A stretch of DNA of 64,000 nt from Deltaproteobacteria bacterium. Lineage in GTDB: Bacteria; Myxococcota_A; UBA9160; UBA4427. This document shows positions 36,332-45,264 of the stretch, piece after piece. Numbering within the stretch: position 1 is the stretch's first letter; the number at the start of each line of letters is the position of its first letter. The DNA lies in the NCBI GenBank assembly GCA_002719955.1, contig PBFW01000008.1, positions 62,001 to 126,000 on the forward strand. The letters run 5' to 3'. The notes under the pieces were generated by a model. It worked only from the letters and a program-made list of their open reading frames with translations. It had not been told where the DNA came from and did not search any database. The translations under genes and the position numbers were made by a program.

Positions 36332-37438
36332 TCAGGCCGCGGCTTCGGCTTGCAGCCGGTCGATCAGCAGATTTTTCCAGTATTTTGGAGTACCGAGTGA
36401 AGCCGAGAGCAGCTTTGCGCGTCGATAGAAGAGGTGGCAGTCGTACTCCCACGTGTATCCGACGCCTCCATGGAATTCGATCATCTCGACCGTGGTGTCC
36501 TCGAAAGCCTCGCAGGCGGAGATGCGCGCGATCGCGCCCGCCGTGGCGAGTTGCGGATCATCGTTCGCGAGCGCCCAGGCGGCGTAGTAGGCGTTGCTGC
36601 GGGCGAGCTCGATCTTGCACCAGAGATCGGCCATGCGGTGTTTGATCGCCTGGAAAGCGGCGATCGGTTTGCCGAAGGCATAGCGCCCGAGGATGAACTC
36701 GCGCGTGATTTCGAGCGCGCGCTCCGCAGCGCCCACCTGCTCGAAGGATTGCAGGACGGCGGCGGCATCGAGGAGTGCCGCGATGCCGGCCGCATCGGCG
36801 CCGTCGAGTACTTCCGCATTCCCACCGTCGAAGTCGAGTCGCGCCTGGGAACGGCTCGGGTCGAAGGAGTCGAGGGCTTTTCGCTCGACTCCGTCCCCCT
36901 CCAAATCGACGACATAGAGCGCGACCCGATCGTTTTCCTTGGCCGCAACGACCGCCATATTCGCGATGTCGCCGTCCGCGACGGGCGTCTTCACACCATA
37001 GAGCTTCCCTCCGCTCACCTTCGTGGCAACGTCTTCGGCCGCGTTCTGGCCGGGCTTTTCGGAGAGCGCGAAGGTTCCGATGGCGGAGCCGTCGGCCAGC
37101 TTCGGAAGCCAGGTCTTTTTCTGGGCTTTGCTGCCGAAGCGGATGATTGCCTCCGTCGCGACGTAGACACTCGGGCCGAAGGGAATCGGTGCGAGGGAGC
37201 GGCCCACCTCGTAGGCGATCATCGCCAGTTCGAGATGGCCGAACTCGGCGCCGCCATATTCTTCGGGAACGACGGCACCCTGCCAGCCCATTTTCGCCGC
37301 GCCCTTCCAGAGATCAGCGGCGTAGGGTTGGTCGCCCTCGAGGATTTCACGACAGCTCGAGAGCGGTGAGTTCGCCTCGAGGTAGTCCCGCGCGGTCTGC
37401 TGTAGGAGCTTCTGCTCATCTGAAAAATCAAAATTCAT
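36332..37438 (-). CDS. Acyl-CoA dehydrogenase, partner subunit type
   Basis: A 368-residue acyl-CoA dehydrogenase-family protein, first gene of the second minus-strand catabolic run. VVPEEYGGAEFGHLELAMI, FALSEKPGQN, GRYAFGKPIAAFQAIKHRMA and EFHGGVGYTWEYDCHLFYRR are visible. The middle region is less conserved than in its neighbour, as in FadE28- and FadE27-type partner subunits. It begins MNFDFSDEQ, like the ChsE1-type protein at 15679, but is otherwise distinct. Confidence 0.85.
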   Translation of the reverse strand: MNFDFSDEQKLLQQTARDYLEANSPLSSCREILEGDQPYAADLWKGAAKMGWQGAVVPEEYGGAEFGHLELAMIAYEVGRSLAPIPFGPSVYVATEAIIRFGSKAQKKTWLPKLADGSAIGTFALSEKPGQNAAEDVATKVSGGKLYGVKTPVADGDIANMAVVAAKENDRVALYVVDLEGDGVERKALDSFDPSRSQARLDFDGGNAEVLDGADAAGIAALLDAAAVLQSFEQVGAAERALEITREFILGRYAFGKPIAAFQAIKHRMADLWCKIELARSNAYYAAWALANDDPQLATAGAIARISACEAFEDTTVEMIEFHGGVGYTWEYDCHLFYRRAKLLSASLGTPKYWKNLLIDRLQAEAAA

Positions 37439-37714
37439 GACTGGGATCTCCGTGTGCGCCTATGTGTTGATTCGCACCGCTCTCGTGTGGGGGTGAGAGA
37501 GCGGCCCCCTGCTTGCAATCGCGCCCCCTCTCGGTTGGCTACATTCCATGCGGATGAAGCCTGTGGGTCGCCGGCCGGGAGCGTGTCCCGCCACTCGAAC
37601 TCGTCAGCCGATCGAGAATCGCGGAATATACGTAGGTGTCAACATTCTCAAGCAGAACCCGAAGCCGGGAGGATGGAATCCGAGCTCGTTTTTTCGCGGT
37701 TCGGGAAGTATGAG

Positions 37715-38422
37715 ATGGTGCAGGGAGATCTGATTGGATGGGCTTCTGGCCTGTGCGGCGGAATCGGGCGCCTCGCCGCGGCCGCCTGGGCCGTGGGCCT
37801 GATCCTGACCGCGCCCGGCGGCTTGGCTGCCCAGACGTTGTCGCTGGAGGAGACGGAGTCGCTGGTTCGCGCCCTCTACTACGAGGGGATGCCCGAGGAG
37901 CGGGCCGAGCGGATCGGTCCCGCCGGGTGCGTCCGTCTCCTCGAGATGCTGACGGATCCAGGGGAGAGCCGGAGTCACGGTCAGATCCTCGTGGCGATCG
38001 GGCTCTGTGGCCCGCCGGGCGGCTTCGAAGCGATCCGTGATTGGGCGGAGGCCCCTCGATCGGGAGAGGTCGACCGCGCCACCTTCCGCGCCTGGCAGGC
38101 TCTGCCCTTCGCGCTCGGTCACCTCGCCCGTCACGATCGGCGAGCGCTCACGGGGCTCGAAAGGCGACTGAACGACGCCGAACTCCCGGATTGGACTTTT
38201 CGGCATCACCGGGGTGCGCGGCTGCTCTCGCAATCCAGGCGCTCGGCGGCGACATGCCTGGCGCTCACGGGCATGCCCGAAGCGGGCGACGCCCTGGATC
38301 GCGCCCGAGGCAGCACCTCCGATCCGGGATTTCGCGCCCACCTCGACGAAACGCGGGCGATGCATCGCCGATCGGAACGTGCCCGCCGGGTTCGCCGCGG
38401 AACGCACGGGTCCTCTCCATGA
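37715..38422 (+). CDS. Exported HEAT-repeat-like protein, function unknown
   Basis: A 235-residue protein with a signal peptide (hydrophobic residues about 18-38, possible cleavage after AA in GGLAAQ) and helical, Ala/Leu/Arg-rich sequence such as WQALPFALGHLARHDRRAL that looks like HEAT-type repeats. No family was named. The ATG at 37715 follows GGGAAG; ATG 37673 is an alternative. Its stop overlaps the ATG of the metalloprotease-like gene by 4 bp, so the two are co-translated and probably work together outside the cytoplasm. Confidence 0.6.
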   Translation: MVQGDLIGWASGLCGGIGRLAAAAWAVGLILTAPGGLAAQTLSLEETESLVRALYYEGMPEERAERIGPAGCVRLLEMLTDPGESRSHGQILVAIGLCGPPGGFEAIRDWAEAPRSGEVDRATFRAWQALPFALGHLARHDRRALTGLERRLNDAELPDWTFRHHRGARLLSQSRRSAATCLALTGMPEAGDALDRARGSTSDPGFRAHLDETRAMHRRSERARRVRRGTHGSSP

Positions 38423-40110
38423 AGTCCCTGCTGGATCGACAGGGGAATTCGCGCCGCCCTGTTGGGCGCAGCGCTTTCGTGTGGGCAGCGCTCGTCGGGC
38501 TGGCCGCCCTCCTCTTGTGCGTACCCAGGGCGGGGGCGGCGCCGGAGGTCGATCTGCATGAATTGACCTGGTATGTGCATGTCGATCTGATCAATGCGGG
38601 TCTGGGCGAGGATCTGGATTATTGGCAGGGCGTTCTCGACGAGCTGATGTCGACTTCGAATAAGCTGCTTGAGGGCAAGCAGGGTCCGATCGACCGATCC
38701 TGCTGTACGCGGCTCGCGGCCTCGGTTCCGCTCGTGACCTTCGGGGCACCGGGGGACGGACTCGATGTCATCGATACGCCCGCGGAGCAGGGTGCGATCT
38801 CCGCCATCGGGACGGGGTCGAGCGCCTTTCTCGTCGACAGCATCACCTATTGCGACGGCGCTTCGCCGGGTGCGATCGGATGTGCGCTGAAACCGGCTTG
38901 CACCGGGAACCCCAATGACGATCCCAAGGTCTGGATGCTGGTGACCGTCGACGCTTTCGGGGACGGGACGCTGGCTTCGGTGATCGCCCACGAGCGAGGA
39001 CATAACGCCTGCCTGTCGCATATCACCGGGGCGCCCTGTCAGCTCATGTCGGACACGATCTTGACACCCGGTCTCGGCGCCTGCCTGGGCGCCACCGAAT
39101 GTAGCCACTATCGAGCCGGTCGGACCGAGCTCACCAGCGGGGTCGGGTGTTCCTGCCACGACGACATCTCGGGGATCCTCGCCGATGGAGCGATCTGCAG
39201 CGAAGGGGGCGGCGGAATCTGTTCCGGTGGGCTGTGCGGAGGGATCGCCGGGGATGCTCGAGTCCATCTTCTCTCGGCCTCAGATCCCGGTGACCTCGGT
39301 GGGCCGCCCGAGGATGCGATCCGCGTCTCGGGGCTCTCGGGAGATTGGGCGAATCTCGGACAGATTTCAGCGACCGCCGATGATCTCCGTGCGATGGCCT
39401 ATGCGGTCGATTCGGAAACGCTCTACGGAATCGTGCCGAGCGTTTTCGACGATCTGGTCGTGACCCTCGATTCCTCGAGCGGCGCCCTCATTTCCTTCAT
39501 CGGCGCGATCGCCAACGGCACGGATGAGATCGTCTCCATGGCCTACGATCCCGGGGAGACCCCCGCGGCGAACGACGATCGCCTGATCGTGCTCGAGGTC
39601 GAGGCCGGCGGGTCCGGGGGAGAATTCCGCTCGATCGCCCCGGCCTCCCCCTCGATCGCCCCTCTGCTCGGCACGTTGGCGATCGGCCCGGCCGTCCATT
39701 TCAGCGGGATGGCCTACGACAGCCTCCAAGAGCGACTCTTCCTGGCTTCTTTCTTCGAGCCGACCGGATTCTACGAGGTGGATCTCGCGGGCTGCAGCCC
39801 TTCGTGCACGACGACCGCGCTGTCCACCTGGACCCCGCGCGCCTGGGAGAACGCGAGCCTGGCTTTTTCTCCCGACACCGGGATGCTCTATCTCGTCGGA
39901 AACCTGACCTATGAGCCCGGAAGCATTACGACGACCTTCTACGCCGTCGTGGACCCGATCACCGGGGTGAGTAGTGATGCGATCAGCCTCGACCGGTTCA
40001 CTCCTTCAGCGCTCGCCGCCCTTCCCGAGCCCGGGTTCCTGTCCGGGATGACAACGGGCTTCCTCGCTCTCGTGTTGACTTCTCGTCGACCTCGAGACCC
40101 CCCCGCCTGA
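38419..40110 (+). CDS. Exported metzincin-like metalloprotease with PEP-CTERM-like tail
   Basis: A 563-residue exported protein with a signal peptide (residues about 18-41, ending GAA). The zinc motif IAHERGHNACLSH fits HExxHxxxxxH, the metzincin spacing, with Cys instead of the usual Gly; a Met follows (CQLMSD). Ten or more Cys in the first half suggest disulfides. The second half (about residues 280-520) is beta-rich, of the kind found in beta-propellers (MAYDSLQERLFLAS, LAFSPDTGMLYLVG). The C-terminus LPEPGFLSGMTTGFLALVL then SRRPRD is a PEP-CTERM-like sorting signal: PEP, one helix, basic end. It probably acts at the surface or in the matrix. Confidence 0.7.
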   Translation: MKSLLDRQGNSRRPVGRSAFVWAALVGLAALLLCVPRAGAAPEVDLHELTWYVHVDLINAGLGEDLDYWQGVLDELMSTSNKLLEGKQGPIDRSCCTRLAASVPLVTFGAPGDGLDVIDTPAEQGAISAIGTGSSAFLVDSITYCDGASPGAIGCALKPACTGNPNDDPKVWMLVTVDAFGDGTLASVIAHERGHNACLSHITGAPCQLMSDTILTPGLGACLGATECSHYRAGRTELTSGVGCSCHDDISGILADGAICSEGGGGICSGGLCGGIAGDARVHLLSASDPGDLGGPPEDAIRVSGLSGDWANLGQISATADDLRAMAYAVDSETLYGIVPSVFDDLVVTLDSSSGALISFIGAIANGTDEIVSMAYDPGETPAANDDRLIVLEVEAGGSGGEFRSIAPASPSIAPLLGTLAIGPAVHFSGMAYDSLQERLFLASFFEPTGFYEVDLAGCSPSCTTTALSTWTPRAWENASLAFSPDTGMLYLVGNLTYEPGSITTTFYAVVDPITGVSSDAISLDRFTPSALAALPEPGFLSGMTTGFLALVLTSRRPRDPPA

Positions 40111-40528
40111 AATCCATTGCGACGACCCGGTCGGTCGCGAGTTCGCAGGCAAGGGCGCCGCCTCGACGAGCGACTTGCAGCACGGATCCGCCCCACGAAC
40201 GGCTTGGTTTCCCGTCCGAGGGCGGCCCCCGCGGCCGCGTTCCACACGATGCGTTCGGTCCCGAGCGTGGTTTGGCTATTCGCCTCGATTCGTCGCTGCA
40301 TTTTTTCGTTCTCCTGGCGATGTCGCATCGGGATCCGGACGGGCCCCTCCGGCCACTCCCCTCGTCGATGTCACGGGCCTCGAGCCCCTTCCGCCAAGGG
40401 GATCCAAGCCAGCTTCTCCGATTCGATGTCGGGATCCAGAAAGCGAGAACCCCTCCGGCCAATGGGGTGGGAGGGGTTCTCGTCGCCTCGGGCTCCGCTT
40501 TCGGGAGCATGTCGAGGTGTGTTGCTGA
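40111..40528. other. Gene-poor region with a strong hairpin
   Basis: No complete gene is supported in these 418 bp. On the minus strand from about 40323 a frame begins MRHRQENEKMQRRIEANSQ with good codon use for some 45 codons, then the coding-like signal moves to another frame (ACELATDRVVAMDF), so a decayed or frameshifted small gene may be present. The hairpin at 40444-40482 is the clearest feature. Confidence 0.4.
40444..40482. terminator. Long stem-loop, candidate bidirectional terminator
   Basis: GAGAACCCCTCC and its exact reverse complement at 40470-40481 form a 12-bp stem (13 with the flanking C-G pair) around a 13-nt loop. It lies downstream of the + strand metalloprotease gene and of the - strand gene ending at 40529. 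There is no long T tract on the + strand and only a short one (CTTTCTGG) on the - strand. Confidence 0.5.
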
Positions 40529-40858
40529 CTAATGCTCGATCACCTCGATCCGACAGCGGAGTTTTCCTCCCATGTTTCTCGTGATGTCTCCGAAACGGCC
40601 CTGACGGCTGGTGATACGGGGGTGGAGAGTGCTGCTCGGGCATTGGGCGCTTGTGCCCGGTCGTTTTGCGAAGCGCGCCGAGTCCGGATTCAGGGCCGAC
40701 GCTTCGCCCATCCAATCGAGGCTGTGATCGCTGCGGCTGCCCCCAACCGAGCCCGCTACTCCGGTCGAAAGGCCGACCGAAATCTTCGGGGCAATCGCGA
40801 TCGCGATCGTCTCGGCCGTCTTCGGGTTCACCGGGTTCTTGTCCGTCGTGAGGTACAT
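40529..40858 (-). CDS. Small hypothetical protein
   Basis: A 109-residue frame starting MYLTTDKNPVNPKTAETIAI. Codons end mostly in G or C on this strand, and the Ala/Gly/Ile-rich stretch followed by a basic, Cys-containing C-terminus does not look random. No family was recognised and no signal peptide is present. Its real status is uncertain; it is downstream of surE on the same strand, with a 100-bp gap. The start could be further upstream. Confidence 0.35.
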   Translation of the reverse strand: MYLTTDKNPVNPKTAETIAIAIAPKISVGLSTGVAGSVGGSRSDHSLDWMGEASALNPDSARFAKRPGTSAQCPSSTLHPRITSRQGRFGDITRNMGGKLRCRIEVIEH

Positions 40859-40957
40859 GAAAGGGAACTCTCTGAAATCTGTTTGGGGGTTTGTATCGGC
40901 TGCGATCGTCAGAGTCAAAGACGAATCTGCATGCTCACACAGATACAATGATGGAAA

Positions 40958-41728
40958 TCAGTCGGGGGTCATCTTCGGGTCGTCGAAGACGGGTTGGATC
41001 GGGATTTCGGTGATCGAGATTCGACCGCCCATGCAGATGTCGATGTCGTGGCCAGCGAGGCGTGGGCGCGCGTGGAAATCGCTGACCCAGTGGAGATCGC
41101 CCCCACGGTCTTCGTATCGAAAGGCGTGGGGGCTCGGGTCGAGGGGGCAGAATACGAGATCGTGTCGCACGGATTCGTTCGCCGGGTGGGGGAGGTTCAC
41201 GTTCCAGAACCTTCCCGGTCGCGGCGGTCGGGCCAGGAGCGTGTCGAGCGCCGAGCGGGCGCGCTCGGCGCTGGCCGACCAGTCGGGGATCCGGTGCCGC
41301 CCGACATATTGGGAGATCGCGATCGCGGGAAAGCCGAGGATCGCCGCCTCACGCGCGGCGGCGGCGGGCCCGGAGACATAGGTGTCGACACCGAGGTTTG
41401 CGCCGTGGTTGATTCCGGCCACGAGCCAGAGACCCGACGCTCGGGCGGTTTCTCCGAGTTCTCTGCGGGCGAATGCCGCGCTGCGGCCCAGCGCCACCCG
41501 TGCACAATCCGCCGGTGTTCCCCCGAGGCCGAAGCGCTGGGGCCCGAGCGCCTCCAGCCGCATCGGCTCGTCGGTCGTGACCGCGTGACCCACGCCGCTC
41601 TGGGGCCCGCTCGGGGCGACGATGAGGCATTCGCAGCGTGGTTCGAGGACCGAATGGAGGGTTGCGAGCCCCTCGGCATTCACTCCATCATCATTCGAGA
41701 GAACCAGCGGCATCGTCATTCGATCCAT
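40958..41728 (-). CDS. surE: SurE 5'/3'-nucleotidase
   Basis: A 256-residue SurE-family phosphatase that removes phosphate from nucleoside monophosphates, usually in stationary phase or stress. LSNDDGVNAEGLATL carries the metal-binding Asp pair; PSGPQSGVGHAVT, GGTPADCARVAL and INHGANLGVDTYVSGPAAAA are the other signatures, with the Asn-rich metal loop (SGP replacing the common SGT). The first Met pair (MDRMTMPLVLSNDD) leaves the exact start open by five codons. Confidence 0.9.
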   Translation of the reverse strand: MDRMTMPLVLSNDDGVNAEGLATLHSVLEPRCECLIVAPSGPQSGVGHAVTTDEPMRLEALGPQRFGLGGTPADCARVALGRSAAFARRELGETARASGLWLVAGINHGANLGVDTYVSGPAAAAREAAILGFPAIAISQYVGRHRIPDWSASAERARSALDTLLARPPRPGRFWNVNLPHPANESVRHDLVFCPLDPSPHAFRYEDRGGDLHWVSDFHARPRLAGHDIDICMGGRISITEIPIQPVFDDPKMTPD

Positions 41729-41905
41729 CCGTGGAGAGTCTGCGGGGAGGGTGCCGACCCGATGCGGATCAACTGCGTTTCGAGGCGAAAAAAGCAGCCC
41801 CGGTGGTGGGAACCCCCTTCTTCATTACTGTCGATTGGACGATAGCTTGAGGGTCCGCTGATTGGGCAACATCGAGTTGGCGGATCGGGCAAGATTCGAT
41901 CGGAG

Positions 41906-42487
41906 ATGACCCCCCTGAAGATTTCAACAGAACAGATGATTGCGCTGCACGGATTTTTCGCCGGGGCTGCGGCGGTCGGTGAAGCATCACTCGCCGAACT
42001 CAGCGGGTGTGAGACCGAGATCGAGGTCCAGGAAATTCGCTGCACGCCGCTTTCCGATTTCGGGGAACGGGGCTTGTGCCTTTCGGAGGATCTTGTGGCC
42101 GGCGTCATGGGGCGCATCGAGGGGGTCATGCCCGGATCGCTCAACCTGGTGATCGAGCCCGAAGAAGCATTCCTCTGGGCGCGTCTGGGGAGTGACGGCG
42201 ATCCGCTCGATGTCTTCGTCGAGATCGGCCGACGGCTGCTCGGTGGGATGACGACGGCGATTTCTCAGATTCTTTCCGGCGAGGCTTCCTTCGAAGGAGC
42301 GGCGCTGGTCGAGGAGCCGGAGCTGGCGATGCTCGTGAAGACCCACGCACCGTCGGACACCCTGGTGTTCTCGATGCGCATGCGGATCGACATTCGTGAT
42401 GAGGTCGTGAGCGCCGTGTCCCATATGCTGGTCGAGCCCAAATATCTGGCCCGGCTGCTGTCGGTGCTCTCCGCCGCGAGTCATTAG
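41906..42487 (+). CDS. CheC/CheX-like protein
   Basis: A 193-residue protein with a weak resemblance to the CheC/CheX/FliY phosphatase fold: two similar halves, each a long helix followed by strands, with DVFVEIGRRLLGGMTTAISQ in the place of the ExxN helix. The Asn is Arg here, so dephosphorylation of CheY by the usual mechanism is doubtful. No chemotaxis genes are near. It is divergent from surE, with 177 bp between the starts. Confidence 0.4.
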   Translation: MTPLKISTEQMIALHGFFAGAAAVGEASLAELSGCETEIEVQEIRCTPLSDFGERGLCLSEDLVAGVMGRIEGVMPGSLNLVIEPEEAFLWARLGSDGDPLDVFVEIGRRLLGGMTTAISQILSGEASFEGAALVEEPELAMLVKTHAPSDTLVFSMRMRIDIRDEVVSAVSHMLVEPKYLARLLSVLSAASH

Positions 42488-42602
42488 CCCGCCTGCGGCC
42501 CAGCGCCCCCCAGAATTCTTCTCGGCGGCTCCTCTTGCGGGATCGTGGTGCCGGGTGGGTTCGTCGCCGCTCGTCGTCGAGGAGAACGCTACGCTGCGCG
42601 GC

Positions 42603-43271
42603 ATGGCGATCCTGCTCATCAGACACGGCGAGACCCCCGGTAACCGCGACCGCATCATCCAGTTTCCCGAGACCCCGCTCTCCGATCGCGGACTCGAACA
42701 GGCGGCGCGTCTCGGCGAGAGGCTCGCGCGCGAGCCGATCGGCGAGATCTGGGTGAGCGATCACAAGCGCGCTCAACAGACCGCTGCGGCCGTCGAAAGG
42801 ACGACCGGTGCGCCGCTCGAGGTCCTCGTCGATCTGGGCGAGCGCAGCCTCGGCGATCTCCGTGGGACACCCTACTCAGAACTCGGATTCGACCCCTTTG
42901 CCGCCGGATACCAGCCGCCGGGAGGAGAGAGCTGGGAGATCTTCCACGAGCGGGTTGATCGCGCTTGGCAGCAGATCGAGGCGCGTTGGCTCGAATCCTT
43001 CGCCGATCGCGAGGAGACGAGCCATTTCGCGGTCGTCACTCACGGTCTCGTGCTGCGCTCGCTCTTCGAACGTCGCCTTCTCAGCGCGGCGGAACTCGAA
43101 TCCCACGCCGATGACCAGCACCAGGTCTCGATCGCGAATACGGCCATCAGCTTCGTCGAGCCGACTCGCCTCACGTCGGGGGGGCTCGGATATCGTGTCG
43201 GTCTGCTCGCCTGCACGGCCCATCTCGACGCCGACACGGCGCCGCGCACGAATCCGAATGTGGGCATGTGA
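42603..43271 (+). CDS. Histidine phosphatase (phosphoglycerate mutase-like)
   Basis: A 222-residue member of the histidine phosphatase superfamily branch 1. The catalytic motif is LIRHGETPGNRDR; SDHKRAQQTAAAV carries the Arg pocket; ERSLGDLRGTPYSEL and VVTHGLVLRSL (second catalytic His) follow. The substrate could be a phosphosugar, alpha-ribazole phosphate or another ester; nothing nearby decides it. The ATG at 42603 directly precedes the first strand, as usual in the family. Confidence 0.88.
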   Translation: MAILLIRHGETPGNRDRIIQFPETPLSDRGLEQAARLGERLAREPIGEIWVSDHKRAQQTAAAVERTTGAPLEVLVDLGERSLGDLRGTPYSELGFDPFAAGYQPPGGESWEIFHERVDRAWQQIEARWLESFADREETSHFAVVTHGLVLRSLFERRLLSAAELESHADDQHQVSIANTAISFVEPTRLTSGGLGYRVGLLACTAHLDADTAPRTNPNVGM

Positions 43272-43305
43272 AGACGCCCCATCCCAAGCGTGATATCTAC
43301 TCGTG

Positions 43306-45264
43306 ATGACTGAACGAGCGTCTCTGGGGGAAGCGCGCGAGGTCCTCTCCGAAGTCTTCGGCTATCCGGATTTTCGTCTCGGGCAGGGTGAGGCCATCGA
43401 GGCGATTCTGGCCCGTCGAGACACGCTCGTGTTGTTGCCGACCGGGTTGGGGAAATCGCTCTGTTACCAACTTCCGGCGTTGGTCGAGGCGCGCCGCGGT
43501 ATGGGCACGACGATCGTCGTCTCTCCTCTGATCGCGCTGATGCAGGACCAGGTCGGGGCGCTCGTCGCTCGGGGGATCGCGGCGGGATCGCTTCACAGTA
43601 ACCAGGAGGATGCGGATCAGCGCGAAGGGGTCGCCCAATTCCTGCGCGGGGAACTCGACCTGCTCTACGTATCACCGGAGCGGGCCGCCAAAGCCAGCTT
43701 CCGGCGAATGATGGCGCGTACGCCCATCGCGCTCATCGCGATCGATGAGGCCCATTGCGTGAGCCAATGGGGTCACGATTTCCGACGCGACTATATGCTC
43801 CTGAGCGAGCTTCGGGATGTCGTCGAGGCGCCGATGATCGCGCTGACGGCGACGGCGACGCCGATCGTGCTCGAGGAGATCAAGAAGCGGCTCGGTCTGG
43901 AATCGGCGTGTGTAGTGCGGACCGGTTTCGACCGCCCGAACCTGGCCTTCGCCGTCCGCGCGATTCGCACCGAGAAGGCGCGCACCGAAGCGACCCTCGT
44001 GGAGATCGACAAGGCCGGGATTCGCGGCCGCAGCGGTTGCGGTCGCGCAATCGTCTATTGCAGCACGCGCAAGGTCACCGAAAGGGTCGCCAAGGCCCTT
44101 CGTTCCGCGGGTCTGCGCGTTGGTCATTATCACGCGGGGCGAACGAGACTTGCGCGCGAGCGAGCCCAGCGCGCATTCGAGCAGGGCCGCACTCGGGTGC
44201 TCGTCGCGACGAACGCATTCGGAATGGGGATTGATCTTCCGGATATCCGCTTGATCGTCCACTATCAAACGCCGGGCAGCGTCGAGGCCTATTACCAGGA
44301 AGCCGGACGCGCGGGTCGTGATGGCGATCCGGCGCGATGCCTGATGCTCTTCGGGCGCGCCGACCTGGCCACCCAGCGTCGACTCTCCCAAGGCGGGACC
44401 ACCAGTGCGCTGCTCGAGGAGAGGCGTGAAGATGCGCTCGGGGCGATCGAGCGTTATGCGATGGTGCCGCGCTGCCGTCACGGGGCACTCGTCTCCCATT
44501 TTTCGGACGAGGAAGAAGAGGGCGCCTGCGGCCGGTGTGATCATTGTCTGGGCGAGCTGGCGGACGATGACGCGGAGGTCTACGAGGATGCGCGAGCGCA
44601 TCCGATCGAGATTCTTCCCGAGGATGCGAAGGATGTGATCGTCAGCGCCGTCGGTCGCCTGACACGCCCGGTCGGCCGTCGGAACCTGGCGCAGGCACTC
44701 CGTGGGGGGAAGGCGAAGACGCTCTCGCGGGGTGGACTGCTGACGATGCCGGAATACGGAACGCTCGGCGACTACCCCGAGGATGCAGTGCTGGCATCGA
44801 TCGACGAGTTGCTTCGCGTCGGTCGGCTCGAAAAGACGGGACGCAAATACCCGACGGTCTGGATTCCAGGCAAGCCCGTCCGCACGCGTTCACGGACTCG
44901 CGGATCAGCGACCGGCGACAGCGATGTCGACGCCGGCATGTCGCGAAGGTCCACGTCCGCCCGCTCTCGGCGTTATGGCGGAGAGATCGCCCGCGCGCTC
45001 GACAATTATCGACGGCGTCGCGCCCGCGCGCTGGGATGGAAGACCTACATGGTTTTTCAGAAGAACGTGATGCTCTCGATCGATCGGGAAGAGCCTGAGA
45101 GTCTCGAGGCGCTCGCTCGCATCTCCGGACTCGGACCGGCCAAGGTCGAACGATTCGGGGAGGATATTCTCGAGATCGTTCGCACATACCAGAGGCCCAT
45201 TCGCGAGTCAGCGCCGCCGCGACAACGGCGCCTTCGCGGCGGCCCGCCTTCGTCTCATTCCTGA
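43306..45264 (+). CDS. recQ: RecQ-family ATP-dependent DNA helicase, second copy
   Basis: A 652-residue RecQ helicase with DFRLGQ, Walker A (LPTGLGKSLCYQLPAL), AIDEAHCVSQWGHDFRRDY, TATATP, VATNAFGMGIDLPDIR and YYQEAGRAGRDGDP, a zinc-binding Cys cluster (CRHGALVSHF, CGRCDHC), an RQC-like winged-helix part and a C-terminal HRDC domain (about residues 560-635). Unlike the copy at 19655 its start is normal: ATG 43306, directly after a GTG in the same frame. Its last 10 bp overlap the convergent gene at 45255. Confidence 0.92.
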   Translation: MTERASLGEAREVLSEVFGYPDFRLGQGEAIEAILARRDTLVLLPTGLGKSLCYQLPALVEARRGMGTTIVVSPLIALMQDQVGALVARGIAAGSLHSNQEDADQREGVAQFLRGELDLLYVSPERAAKASFRRMMARTPIALIAIDEAHCVSQWGHDFRRDYMLLSELRDVVEAPMIALTATATPIVLEEIKKRLGLESACVVRTGFDRPNLAFAVRAIRTEKARTEATLVEIDKAGIRGRSGCGRAIVYCSTRKVTERVAKALRSAGLRVGHYHAGRTRLARERAQRAFEQGRTRVLVATNAFGMGIDLPDIRLIVHYQTPGSVEAYYQEAGRAGRDGDPARCLMLFGRADLATQRRLSQGGTTSALLEERREDALGAIERYAMVPRCRHGALVSHFSDEEEEGACGRCDHCLGELADDDAEVYEDARAHPIEILPEDAKDVIVSAVGRLTRPVGRRNLAQALRGGKAKTLSRGGLLTMPEYGTLGDYPEDAVLASIDELLRVGRLEKTGRKYPTVWIPGKPVRTRSRTRGSATGDSDVDAGMSRRSTSARSRRYGGEIARALDNYRRRRARALGWKTYMVFQKNVMLSIDREEPESLEALARISGLGPAKVERFGEDILEIVRTYQRPIRESAPPRQRRLRGGPPSSHS

